Below, piece by piece: positions 22,438-33,499 of a stretch of 64,000 bases of DNA. The number at the start of each line of letters is the position of its first letter. The stretch's first letter is position 1. This DNA is from Lamellibrachia columna (Eukaryota; Annelida; Polychaeta; Sabellida; Siboglinidae). The DNA lies in assembly GCA_963662155.1 (NCBI GenBank), contig OY759263.1, positions 37,181,391-37,245,390 on the forward strand, given 5' to 3'. The position numbers were made by a program, and so were the translations under genes. The notes beneath the pieces were generated by a model. The model worked only from the letters and a program-made list of their open reading frames with translations. It was not told the DNA's origin and did no database searches.

Positions 22438-23949
22438 AAATGTAAGCTTTTATTGTCATACTTATTGCATTATCTGGGTGTATTAGTAGTTAAAATAAGA
22501 AACAACTACTATAAATATGTACGTCATTACAAGTATCATATCAATATGTGTGGATCGTTGAGTGAATAACCATTCTGACACAATATTGCATACCAACTAT
22601 CAGTTGTACATAATTTTTAGAGTTTCATACACCTTCACCCATCATCTAGGCCATCATCATATCCAAAATAGATAAATTTGGTATAAACAAATATTTACAT
22701 TACTACTATTACTAGTCATAGTCACTATACATAAGTCGTATCCACGGCACAGTTATGATAGTACTTATAATGAAAAACAATCAGAAAGCACTGTGTAAAT
22801 CATATTAACATTCCAAGTGTAAGACTTTGAGCTTTGTGAGTAATGGATGCCTTTCTTCGTCTTGTCTGCTGGGACATCGTTTGACAGGTCAGTCACGCCG
22901 TTACTTTGCAAGTTTGTTTACATGTTTTATCTCCCGCCAAAATGAGCAAAACACCCTCCAGAACTTCAAACATACACTGCAACACGATAATATAGTTAGA
23001 TAGATCAATTACTACTTACACACGTACTTGAAGAATGGATATTTATGAACTTTCAACAACTACGACGAGAAAGATGAACTTGAAACAACAGCGGGCTAGG
23101 ACATCGCATAATTTATTATTCTGACATGTGTGTGGCGCCCCCTAACGTTCAAATAGCTAGATAATTATTGGCGTCAGTGGATAGTGATAGGGGGTTGTTT
23201 TAGTTGTACAGTACATTACTAGCCAGACCTAGCCAAAATCAAAAAAAATATTTTTGTGTTAATAATTGATCAATAAAAGACATACAATTGTTTTTTTTCG
23301 TGAATCAAGGTGAATCCCGGATTTGCGAGAATCGTGAAATTTTCACCTTAAAAAACAAAATACTTTCACCTAAAGAAATAAAACAGGATGTACATCGGAG
23401 TAAAGAACGTTTATTCAGCTTTACAGGCATATGCACACTTTTATTATAGGTGGTCTATGTCGGCTGCTATGGACCGTTAAAGGCACCCCCTATAAACGAG
23501 CCTCTCTGGGTACACGTTTTGGTCGACTTGCTGATCATAGCACTACTAGCGCCGCCTAACGAGCTCCGGCATTGCTACCTGTGGCGTCACGGCACAGCCT
23601 TGTAGTTATCATCATCAATTAAATAACCAATCATGATCTGGTAATGAATTATATTGTCTTGGCAATTTTATATAGTTCCTACACTTTAGTTACTCACCTC
23701 TGATTGAATTACTTGTCAAACGATGGCAACGGTTATTGCCACACCATGTACACGTTTGCTACAAACTTGATCTTCGTTTTCATGGCCCAACCTCTGGGAG
23801 TAGCTGCGCCATCTAGCGATCAAATCTATGTTAATAAACTTCAATTATACCCACTAGGTGGTATGCCAGTTTGCTCAACGGCAACATTACTCGACGGTAG
23901 AGTCGTTCTATGCATGATCTTGCATTTTGTTGAAACCATTTATCTGACC
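22438..23949. other. Non-coding stretch, no gene recognised
   Basis: Mostly AT-rich, with some GC-richer patches near 23100-23150 and 23440-23600 (cgccccctaacg, agcgccgcctaacgagc). No exon could be supported in these patches. Confidence 0.4.
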
Positions 23950-24120
23950 ACTCGCTCAACCTGTCCAAATTACCTTGAAGTCGTTGTCAGCACTCTTGAT
24001 TACTGGTGACATTTTCGTGTCGTCCGCAAATATTTGCATTTCACTTGTAAAAATATCGGGTAGTTCACTCACATAGAGCAAACACAAAGTCAAAGTAGGC
24101 CCAATCACACTTTCATGGGA
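23950..24120 (-). pseudogene. LINE reverse transcriptase fragment (FADDTK box)
   Basis: The minus strand reads IGPTLTLCLLYVSELPDIFT followed by SEMQIFADDTKMSPVI. This is the GP..F..YVNDLP...FADDTK region of CR1/L2-type LINEs. The fragment covers only about 55 residues and ends where the first TIR of the Academ-like element begins at about 24136. Confidence 0.65.
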
Positions 24121-24135
24121 ACATCATTACATTAG

Positions 24136-24510
24136 TAGTCCAATCATTCTGTGGTTCAACATCAAACAAATTGCAATAGTAAGTTTGGTGGCATTTTTAG
24201 AATCTACATTATGTTTATGTTACTAGAAAAAAAGTCCACCAAAATCCACTTGGTGGAACATTGTAATTTTCACATGTTGCTAAATTGATCGTAGCGTAGG
24301 TCTCACTGAAATTTAGGGGAGTACACGTAATTCATGTTGTATAACGTATTTTCTGTGAATACATTATAAATAGTATATCATTGGAAAGGTAATACATTTA
24401 ACTTTTCAACAGTACCTAACAAATATAATTTGAATGACTATTAAAGCCATAACATTATTCTAAACACATTTACAAATTATCGTAATTGACACGTACCCCG
24501 TTTTCGGCCT
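24136..24510 (+). repeat. Extra left TIR copy of the Academ-like element
   Basis: It begins agtccaatcattctgtggtt and contains accaaaatccacttggtggaacattgt and tatcattggaaaggtaat. It ends gtaccccgttttcggcc, where the next TIR copy starts. It is roughly 70 percent like its tandem neighbour, so the duplication is old or was acquired from a different copy. Confidence 0.7.
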
Positions 24511-24880
24511 AGTCCCGTCAATCTGTGGTTTAACATCAGACAAACTGCAATAGCAACTATGTTGGCGCTTATAGTTAGTACTATATGTCTACATTACAAA
24601 AACAAAAGCTCACTGAAATTCACGCCGTGGAACATTGTCATTTCTAACGATAATGACAAATGGTTGAAAGTCGCTGCCGGTCATTGTTTTCGCGCAGTGA
24701 AACGTAGGGGTACTCCTTATCTATGCAGAGTAATCTATTTTTTTTGCGCAATTTATACACATAATGTACATCGCTGGAAAGGTAATATACATATAAATCC
24801 AACGGCACATAGAATGTTTAACTCCATTAAGTAGTACGGTGAAAATCGACATCTAAACACAGTGAACCCCGTTTTTAGCC
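24511..24880 (+). repeat. Left TIR of the Academ-like element
   Basis: It begins agtcccgtcaatctgtgg and ends cagtgaaccccgtttttagccg. Its inverted partner is 28321-28700. Shared inner landmarks include cgtggaacattgtcatt, gtcgctgccggtca and the aacacagtgaaccccg end. Confidence 0.8.
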
Positions 24881-25088
24881 GACACGGGGTAGTAACGTTG
24901 CGATCGACCGAATGTTGCTTGCACATATAGCCATACACTTGTCTATTTCAGTGGCATTTACTTCCTTACCTACTGTTTCTATATATATTGTATACGTATA
25001 CACACAAAACACACACACACACACACGCACACACACCAATCTTATATTGTTTACATTGCAGTGTATTAATTACCGGTAAATGTCACCT

Positions 25089-25271
25089 TCAATCGCTGCT
25101 GTCATCGAGAGCTTCCACGGTGATGTCAGCTGAATTTTGACAGGTGCTCCCTTTGCAAACACCACACACAGAAGTGCACTCAAGTCCGTTCTTTCTGCAA
25201 CTACATCGTAGCGAATTGCAGTTTTTCTTGCAGTTACAACGGATGACTGGTGCTGCTGGGAGGTCAGTCAT
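25089..25271 (-). pseudogene. CXC (tesmin/TSO1-like) cysteine-rich domain of the Academ-like element
   Basis: RCNCKKNCNSLRCSCRKNGL is followed by ECTSVCGVCKGSTCQNS. The cysteine spacing is that of a CXC domain, a zinc-binding DNA-contact module. It forms the C-terminal end of the element's protein. The upstream frame ends at KTTAMFDD and overlaps this one by a few bases in another register, which shows a one-base frameshift at about 25265-25271. Confidence 0.65.
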
Positions 25272-25536
25272 CGAACATGGCAGTTGTCTTTGACACTCCA
25301 GCCCCAGTCCGTGGCTTTAAAAATATTCTCGGATCCTTTCCACTGTTGGATCTGATAATAGATCCTGAGGCTGTGATAGTGGGCCGCAGCTGAAGTGGAG
25401 GTAGATTTTTTCCATGTACGTAAGCTGCATTTGATGGTACCTTTTCAATGAAGCATATGTACTGCAAATCATCAAGGTTTTCTCCAATGTTGCTACCATG
25501 AACACATACAATAACCTGTTCTCTCGCAGTAACCAA
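25264..25536 (-). pseudogene. Linker between nuclease and CXC domain, Academ-like element
   Basis: An open frame of about 90 residues (VHGSNIGENLDDLQYICFIE, then VHGKNLPPLQLRPT) lies directly after the stop that ends the nuclease frame. It is collinear with the nuclease and CXC parts and so belongs to the same original protein. It shows no catalytic motif of its own. Confidence 0.5.
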
Positions 25537-25539
25537 TTC

Positions 25540-26340
25540 TTAAACTGTTGGTGTTGCTGATTCGAACACCTGTGCTTGCTTCCTGAAGTGTTCGTTAGTC
25601 ATAGCCTTCTTCAGAGCTGTGGCCTTACCAATCCCGTATATGCGTGGTGTGGTATCACGTCCTAGTAAAGCATGTAAGGAGAGCATATGACTGCACACAG
25701 CTGGACCAAGTGTTTCTGTGAGAGCTCTGATGTTCCAGATCTTGATTTGGTGTGTTGTGCTGTATTTAGGCTCTGACATTAAGAATACACCAAAGGGTTC
25801 CTGTCGAAAGTGGTAACACAACAGCACTAGCAAATCGGTGTCTTCACCAATTAGGATATTGTTCGATGAGTTTAGTGCTGTTTTAACGATCATTAAATCA
25901 GCGTCCTCGTTTACATGAAAACAACAGCACCCAGCTTTTTCAAGCTCTTTGCTCAGTATGTTTATGAATCGTTGCTTGTTTTCTCTGTTGGCCAGAAATT
26001 CCTCCTTCTTTATCTGCAATCACATGTCACTTGTGAAGTGAACTGGTGTAGAAGCACATCTGCGTGTTCGCCTTTTGTGGGTTATGTCCTTTGTTGATGT
26101 TCCAGCTTCGTAGCCAACGAATACAACAGTGGCATTACCGTACCGTCTTCGCACATACGTGATGTATTGTGTGCATATGCCACTGTAGGTAATACCTCAA
26201 TGACATGTAATCCGATGCATAAGTGATCCTCCATCAAGAACATACTGCACTTCTCCACAGTTGGGTGGATCTTGGGGATGGTCTCCAAGCAGATTCCACA
26301 TGGCATCAGCAAGGAAGGATTTATTGGCAAGTCGCATCAT
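25540..26340 (-). pseudogene. XPG/FEN-like nuclease domain of the Academ-like element
   Basis: The N-terminal nuclease block is seen around 26160-26080 as YVRRRYGNATVVFVGYE. Val stands where this family normally has a catalytic Asp in FDGYE. The internal block runs from 26019 to 25540: NEDADLMIVKTA, GEDTDLLVLL, and then SLHALLGRDTTPRIYGIGKA, the acidic patch and helical DNA-binding hairpin expected of PIN/FEN nucleases. A possible short intron lies before 26004 (tgattgcag/ataaag). At least one in-frame stop and frame changes occur in the first half. Confidence 0.6.
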
Positions 26341-26423
26341 CCCAGGTTCTTCGAACAAAGCAGGTGGATAACTATATAGTTCGTGTTTCAGGACCAGAGG
26401 CAGTTCATCACATCTTTATCCTA

Positions 26424-28141
26424 CTACCAGAAGGCGCTTTTATCATTCAGTGTGATGGCTTGCTGTTTCCTTCTGAATGAATAGCCCAGGATGTGTTCTC
26501 CTATCTTTGATTCAAGGATCTGAGATCCTATTTCATTTGCCTTGTCTACATTCACTTCATTGTCTGCTGTTACACCGGTCGAAATGCTACGGAGACACCG
26601 ATCGTCAGTGAAAGGATTCCTGCTCTGCAGACATTTCAACAGCTCTTCTGTGTTTTTGGAGTCCCGTCCCTGTCTTGCTCTAGTTGACTCTTTGTGTTTG
26701 TCACTTGTGTTGTAGGTTACTGCAGTGAGGTCTTTGCAGGGCACAATTAACTCCAGCACAGGCAGGCATTGGCAGAAACCAGACAAGCATCTGGGTCTCA
26801 GTCAGTCGACGCCCACGAGTTAAACCGCCTGTTGTCTCCATACATCGCATCAACAGTTGCTCGATAACTAAATCCGATGAAAAGCCTGCCCAGTAACGAT
26901 CACTCGTGCGGATTACATGTTTCCCGAGTTTGAAGCTCGTGTGAACATGCAGGGTGTTGACTCTCCAACTCCAGCATGTTGTTTAGGTACACATATGCAG
27001 ACTTGCCATACAATGTGTGTCCAGCAGCTAGGAAGTATGGAAGCATCTCACGAACAGCGTGTAGATGCAGGTCCTAATTCCACGTTCGTTCTGCTTTGAT
27101 GAATCTCCTGAGTATGTCCATCATGTCCATACACTGCAACCACAAACAAGCTGTGCGTGATTGCTTCAAGGCTTCTTTCTGCCTTTCGATCATGTGTCTG
27201 ATTCTACACAGCACATCAGCTGAGCATACCTCTTCAATAGTTTTGTCCAAAGACATCAAATTATCAAACAAACTAGCGGCTTCTTTTAAATTTCCATTGC
27301 TGACAGCTGTGCTGGCAGGTGGCTCGTTTGTCGCTCCCTGCCTGCCATCATGTGGTTTGTCAAGTGCGTCTGTGCCTGACAGTGGAGAGTCGGATGCCAT
27401 TGCAATGAACATGGCGTTCAGCGCTGCATCCACAAGCATATGGCCACTGACAGCACGCGATATAGCCTTGCCAGTTAGCATATTGTCGACGGCATTGCTT
27501 GCGTAGATTACTTCCAGTAGTTCTTTCAGGCCAGAACCAGCCATCAAGTGGTCAATGCAGCCAAGAAAGCTCATTTCCATGTGCATACCACCGAGTCTGA
27601 GGACAAGTTCACGTAAATCACTTGACTGTGGTTCCCTTGACACGATCAAAATGGCTTTCCGCCATAGAATTTGATCGAACGTTAAGATTGCCGTTACTCC
27701 CAATCGTTTAGCTTGGGCACATACGAATTTGAGCGTAGAGTAAATGCATGTCAGAACACTTGGATCCGTATCAATCATCGGCAGGAATTTGATGGTTGAT
27801 GGTTCTGGGTGCAGTCTGGACATGTTGCATGACACCAGACCAGCATGGTCTGGGTGAACATAGCAGCAGAGACGTTTTCCAAAGCAAGTCAACGTTGGAA
27901 GTTGCATCTTCGACATCCACTTTGGGTAGTCTCTGATAGACGAGGTCATTGATTGAAGCATCAGTCGCACTGACGTGGTGGATGTTGATGTGCAGGTCTT
28001 GATGCCTGGCGAAACGGCTACAATAATGCCCATCCCGTGGAAGGTATTCATTCCATCAAGGGTTCGACTGTTATGGTCCACATTATCTGCTACAAACTGC
28101 ACAAAATGACCCGATGTGAAGCCAGGAATGTCGACACTCTA
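26424..28141 (-). pseudogene. Academ-like transposase core, broken
   Basis: From a possible acceptor (cttatag) before 28141 the frame reads FVQFVADNVDHN and then TLDGMNTFHGMG. The Asp residues here are the likely first metal ligands of the transposase. The frame is open to 27074, where a TAG follows ERTWN and the homologous frame resumes at once (DLHLHAVREMLPYF). Further shifts lie at 26790-27000, and a last open block covers 26786-26424 (AVTYNTSDKHKEST, TGVTADNEVNVDKANEIG, YSFRRKQQAITL). This block leads into the nuclease part. Confidence 0.6.
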
Positions 28142-28320
28142 TAAGACCCTCATGCAGTGCGAAAAATTATTAAATAATAACAACAGACATACGTGCAATT
28201 GATTGTTTATTAATTGATAAATTATTTCGCTTACATTTACTAATAACACATATTAAAACTAGTATCGAGTGTGGGTGTATAAATCAATCCACTCCAGATC
28301 ACTACCATAACCCCCCAAGA

Positions 28321-28700
28321 CGGCTACAAATCGGGGTTCACTGTGTTTAAAATGTGACCTTCACCTTAGTAATTAATGAAGTTAAACTTCTTGTATGATA
28401 GATTAATCCATTATCTTTCCAACGGTATGCATGAAGTATATGTAATGCGCAAAGAAAATACATAACATAGCCTGACTAATGGGTACCCCTACATTTCACT
28501 ATGCCAAAAAGTGACCGGCAGCGACTTTCGACCACTTGTCATTATAGTCAAAAATGACAATGTTCCACCACGTGGATTTCGGTGGAATTTTTTTCTGGTA
28601 ATGTAGACATGTAGTACTAACTAAACACACCATTATAATTACTACCGGTATTGCAATTTGTTTGAGGTTGACCCTCTTTTGGGCGTAGATTGACTGGACT
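28321..28700 (-). repeat. Right TIR of the Academ-like element
   Basis: It starts cggctacaaatcggggttca and ends tagattgactggact. It is the inverted partner of 24511-24880, and more loosely of 24136-24510, with an 11-bp insert (aaaagagggtc on the reverse strand) near the tip. Confidence 0.8.
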
Positions 28701-28855
28701 ATAGTGTCTATATACCATTCCGAATAAGCACAACTACGGTACTCTGGTTCTCTCCCGGTTAGGTCTCAAAGGTCATAAAACTCCACGTGATCATGTTGTC
28801 TCGTATCACCGATTCCATGATTTTACACGCATTGGATGTCAAGCTAACATGCAAC

Positions 28856-29676
28856 CGAGGAGCCGTTGTCGACTGTAGAGCCACCGGGGAGGCGCACTGA
28901 ACGAGGGCCACCGGGGAACCGCTCTCGACGGTTCGACCTCGATCCGTGGAGTCGCTCTGGTCGGTACGACCACCGAGGAGCCGCTCTCGACAGTTCGGCT
29001 ACCGGGGAGTCGCTCTTGGCGGTACGAATACTGAGGAGCCGCTCTCGACGTTTCGGCCACCGGGGAGTAGCTCTCGGCGGTACGACCACCAGGGTGCCGC
29101 TCGCGACCGTAGGGCTACAGGTCACCGCTCTCGACGGTATCTAGGGTTCGGCCACAGGAGAGCTGCTCTCGACCGAAAGGCCTCCGGGAGCCGCTCCCGA
29201 CGTCAAGGCCACAGAGGAGCGGCTCTCAACGGCCCAGTCACCGGAGGAACCACTCTGTAGACGCTAATGCCACCAGGGAACCGCTCTTGACGTACCAGCT
29301 TCCGGTAGTCACTCTCGACGGATCAGCTTCCGGGGAATCACTCTCGACGGTCCAACCACCGGGGAGTTGCTCTCGACGGTAGGGCAACTGAAGAGCAGCT
29401 CTCAACGGTAGGCCACCGGGAGCCGGTCTAGGAGGTAGGGCCGCCGGGAGCCGTTTTCGACAGTCCGACCAACGGGGGCCACTCTCGATAGTAGGGCAAC
29501 AGGGAGCCGCTCTCGATGGTAGGGCCACCGAGCAGCCGCCCTCGACGATCCAGCCACCACAGAGAAGCCGCTCTCGAAGGTTCGGCCACCGGGGAGCCGC
29601 TCTCGACTGTAGTGGTCACCGGGGAGCCGCTCTCGACGGTTCGGACATCGGGGAGCCGTTCTCGGTGGTAGGGCCA
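28856..29676. repeat. GC-rich minisatellite, unit about 28-30 bp
   Basis: The variable unit ggccaccggggagccgctctcgacggt repeats about 28 times with many substitutions and small indels. It is a sharp GC-rich island in AT-rich DNA. Several frames stay open on both strands only because the unit lacks stops. No start context or splice site supports a gene. Confidence 0.85.
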
Positions 29677-30255
29677 CGGTTTTTGACGGACATCAGCCAT
29701 GACCCCATGAAGCGTTTACCATTTTGATCATATCGAGTAATTTGAGCCTTACCAAAGTTGCGAGAAATTGCTACCCTCTTCACGTATCCATAAGGCTCGA
29801 GCATAAGAATTCCGAGATAACCAGAGGGAGCCGCATATCATAGTGTCCATATGATTACAATATGATTGCAACAGAAGCCATAGTGGGATTATGAACAATA
29901 CCTTCAGGAAACTCACACAAAAAGATAAATGCATGCAATAGGCTAATACGGTTATAGTAGTGGTATTATTTTATCGGTTATGGGCGATATATGAAAACAA
30001 AATATTCGAATAAAGATATAATAATATTGCAAACGTTAAGAGACTAGGTACATCAATACTTTCAACACGCGGAATGCACTTAAAATAATGAACTATATCA
30101 TTCGTAGCACATAGACAATAATTATTGAACGAATTTGTTCCCGCATACGATTTTCCCTCAATGGAGGCTCCTTGCCCCACCCTACCCTACCACCAAACTA
30201 CGCTGTACAAATGACTATCTGGTTGTTATAAATGGATGAAAAACAATGATTAATG
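29677..30255. other. Non-coding spacer between two minisatellites
   Basis: No gene, RNA or repeat boundary was recognised. The sequence returns to AT-rich composition at about 29700. Confidence 0.5.
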
Positions 30256-30995
30256 CTTATGTAACTCCCATACATATTGTCCCCCGTCGCCCACATCTTA
30301 TGTAACTCCCACACATATTGTCCCCCGTCGCCCACATCTTGTGTAACTCCCATACATATTGTCCCCAGTCGCCCACATCTTATGTAACTCCCATACATAT
30401 TGTCCCCCATCGCCCACATCTTATGTAACTTCCATACATATTGTCCCTCGTCGCCCACATCTTATGTAACTCCCATACATATTGTCCCCCGTCGCCCACA
30501 TCTTATGTAACTCCCATACATATTGTCCCCCATCGCCCACATCTTATGTAACTTCCATACATATTGTCCCCCGTCACCCACATCTTATGTAACTCCCACA
30601 CATATTGTCCCCCGTCGCCCACATCTTATGTAACTCCCATACATATTGTCCCCCGTTGCCCACATCTTATGTAACTTCCATACATATTGTCCCCCGTCAC
30701 CCACATCTTATGTAACTCCCATACATATTATTGTCCTCCGTCCCCCACATCTTATGTAACTCCCATACATATTATTGTCCCCCGTCCCCACATCTTATGT
30801 AACTCCCATACATATTGTCCCCCGTCGCCCACATCTTATGTAACTCCCATACATATTGTCCCCCGTCGCCCACATCTTATGTAACTCCCATGCATATTGT
30901 CCCCCGTCGCCCACATCTTATGTAACTCCCATACATATTGTCCCCCGTCACCCACATCTTATGTAACTCCCATACATATTGCCCCCGTCGCCCTC
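30256..30995. repeat. 41-bp minisatellite, about 18 copies
   Basis: The unit is cttatgtaactcccatacatattgtcccccgtcgcccacat, written in two pieces here: cttatgtaactcccatacat plus attgtcccccgtcgcccacat less its last base. Copies differ at few positions, and two have attatt for att. The array is clean and uninterrupted. Apparent frames through it have no coding value. Confidence 0.95.
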
Positions 30996-31307
30996 ATGTG
31001 CACAGGCACTTTGTGCTCTCTTTGGGCAAACCGAACATTCAATTGTATTTTCACTTCTCTCGCATATTAATGTCAAACACAGCGGCGTACTGCACCGAGA
31101 CCCGAGGCAGATGGGCCTGGAATTCTTCCATTTATGTAAAGAATTGTTATCAGAATTATAAGAATTGCTATCAGACCATTGGCTCCTCCTTTCTAGCAAG
31201 TCTGATTGTTGTTGACAGTTTTGGTGTTTTCCTTCCCTTCGGAGACCTTCACTTGCTCGCACCATCGAAGGGACAATGTTTTTTGGCAAATTAGACATAT
31301 CGTACCA

Positions 31308-31460
<153 letters not shown>

Positions 31461-31626
31461 GGCCTATATATGTATATATATTCGCACACGAAAACAGTAC
31501 CATTCTCAATTCTTTTATGTTTGCAGCTTGCCGTATTCTGTGGTTCGCTGGTTGCAGGACTTTCGGATTGATTTTCTTAGTCCTTTTTTCTTTGATCTGA
31601 GAGGACTGTTCAGACATCTCACTAAC

Positions 31627-32350
31627 CTGCACACGTGAATGAGATGGCGTTTTGTTGTGGGGGCGGTGCAGGCACACTTTTCAATTTTCCTTCGTCTGTA
31701 TGACTAAATTTTGCAACAATAGATTCATAGTATCCAGTATCTTCTCCTATCTGTGTGTACTGGACAAGAATATCGGTCTCATTTGGGAATAAGTCCTCCC
31801 CATACCTGAAGATGGTATCATGGTGGGTGTTTGAAATATTGATTGATCTTTTGAGAACTTGCTTGTTGCCATTATTTTAATTTCTCCTACCATAGCGGTT
31901 GGATTTGATATGAAGTTGATGCGTTCTGCTATTGAAGAGAACTGAAACTTGGGCATTTGCATTTGCTCCTCACTCACACATGTCAGCATGTAGTGCCTCA
32001 CTCACACATGTCAGCATGTAGTGCCTCACTCACATATGTCAACATGTAGTGCCTCACCTTCAAAACTGATATATCATCAAAGTTTCCACACATGAACTGA
32101 ATGGTAGTATCTATCGAGGCGTTGGATCATTAAGAAAGCCTGTGGAATCTCTCATAGCTGTTTGAAGGGCAGGATTCGTGCTAAACATCCATCGGGTATG
32201 GTAGGGATTACAACTTGAGGTGCTGGACACAGGGTTGAGGACCTACCACATATTGGTGACCAATTAGAGACTGAGGGCCAACAGTTGACTGGGGGCCACC
32301 TGAAGACGGAGGCCCAACTGGAGACTCGGTATCAACTTGATATTTAGTGC
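31627..32350 (-). pseudogene. Unidentified broken coding sequence
   Basis: The minus strand holds collinear, protein-like frames that switch register: PVGPPSSGGPQSTVGPQSLI near 32330, CNPYHTRWMFSTNPALQTAM near 32190, then TTIQFMCGNFDDISVLK ending at AAG/gtgagg near 32060. After a 28-bp tandem repeat it continues with QMPKFQFSSIAERINFISNP near 31940, and then GEDLFPNETDILVQYTQIGE and YYESIVAKFSHTDEGKLKS to CAG/gttagt at 31627. Both ends of blocks look like splice donors. At least two single-base frame changes are needed to read through. I do not recognise the protein; it may be a host pseudogene or a transposon frame. Confidence 0.35.
31968..32056. repeat. 28-bp tandem repeat, 3 copies
   Basis: cctcactcacacatgtcagcatgtagtg repeats three times, with catatgtcaacatg in the last. 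It interrupts the broken minus-strand coding sequence. Confidence 0.85.
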
Positions 32351-32415
32351 TAATCCAAGCAGTATACACGAGCAGTTACAATAGCTGTTGCTGTGTGTTG
32401 GCTTACTTTTACTAC

Positions 32416-33498
32416 ATGGGGTAACTTTGAACACTGTTACGTTCAATGTTTCCCCACTCCCCCCCAACATATTAAATTTGTTACTACCACATCCGATCAC
32501 TTTAACAAGTGCACAACTTCATAGATGTATAACTCACGTTGTGGACATGTTTAAGAACCTGACAGAAATGCAAATACCTGTGTGTAACTGGAAGTTTGTC
32601 TTGTACAAATTATGCGTTTTGTAATGACTGCCTTTCAGAAATTCCCTCAGGATTGCTAAACATGTCTATTAAGACAGGATTGCACCAATAAAATTAAATA
32701 GTGGAATTAAAAACTGCAATTACTATATTTAAAGCATTTTACAATTTATTACCACAGAATGTACAGCAGTTTTTCAGCATATGTGAATCAGTTTATTTAA
32801 CCCGACAGGAATGTAATTTTATGCAAAAATATGCACATACCAGTTTGAAAAGCATGTGTATATCTGTTAAAGGAGTCAAACTTTGGAATGCCCTTGATAG
32901 TTCATTGATTAGTTGTAGAAGTGTTCACCAGTTCAAGAAGTATTATACAGACAAAGTATTGAATAGTTATCTGCTAAGTTCTTAACCATTTCTTGTAGAA
33001 AATTAGAAACTATCAGTTATTATGTTTATCATCTTGCCGTAAGCTAAATTAATGAACAGTCGAATGTAAATTTTTTTTAAATATTGTAGATTATTAGTTT
33101 AGATTGCTATTAAGGTTTTCAATTCATGTTCCAGTATTTTCTTTTGACCTGCTATGAATAAACATGTAAATTGTGTTGTTGCACTTTGAATCTTGACCAT
33201 AATGTCACTCTAATATATACAGTAGTTATACGTTCAATCAAATATTTTATTCTAGATATGTTATTAATTTAAATTACTAAAAGGGTAAACAATATAAGTA
33301 TTACACTTCTTTTTACCTTTTTTCGAAAAATTGCTATTAGTGTTTTTTTGTTTTATTGAATAAATCCATTCATTCATTCATTCATTCATTTATTCATAAA
33401 AAAATACATTATACAATAAAAAAAATTATTTAGAGATATTGCTGACCGAATCTTCTGAAAACATGTTCAAAGTTTCCCCACTGTTCAAAGTAACCCCG
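32416..33498. mobile_element. Possible TIR pair enclosing a LINE 3' end
   Basis: atggggtaactttgaacactgtt at about 32416, with gtttcccc(actc) shortly after, is matched inverted by gtttccccactgttcaaagtaacccc at about 33473-33498. This could be a DNA element that later received the LINE between its ends. The left arm has diverged, and the assignment is tentative. Confidence 0.35.
32690..33396 (+). pseudogene. LINE 3' end with ATTC tail
   Basis: The frame at 32701-32985 reads ITIFKAFYNLLPQNVQQFF, then YAHTSLKSMCISVKGVKLWN and CRSVHQFKKYY. This is the conserved C-terminus of an L2/CR1-class LINE polymerase. A 3' region of about 380 bp follows and ends in attcattcattcattcattcatt at 33367-33390, the short 3' microsatellite such elements prime from. 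It lacks everything upstream of the final domain, the usual 5' truncation. Confidence 0.65.
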
Positions 33499-33499
33499 G

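Larger units (their letters stand above)
24136..28700 (-). mobile_element. Academ-like DNA transposon, degenerate
   Basis: The element has TIRs of about 370 bp and, on the left, a second TIR copy in tandem. It carries minus-strand coding debris for three modules: a transposase with an ADNVDHN..TLDGMNTFHGMG core, an XPG/FEN-like nuclease, and a CXC cysteine-rich domain. A transposase with an XPG-type nuclease and a cysteine cluster is, to my knowledge, the signature of the Academ superfamily (AcademX branch). Stops and frameshifts make this copy inactive. The TIR tip is agtcc.gtcaatct. No clear target-site duplication was seen. Confidence 0.65.

Noticed and set aside
28839..29700. Several long open frames on both strands
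   Set aside because: They exist only because the GC-rich repeat unit lacks stop codons; no start context, splice sites or domain.
30256..30995. Regular 41-bp repeats that could suggest a CRISPR array
   Set aside because: There are no unique spacers; the whole unit repeats. The context is an animal genome. It is a minisatellite.
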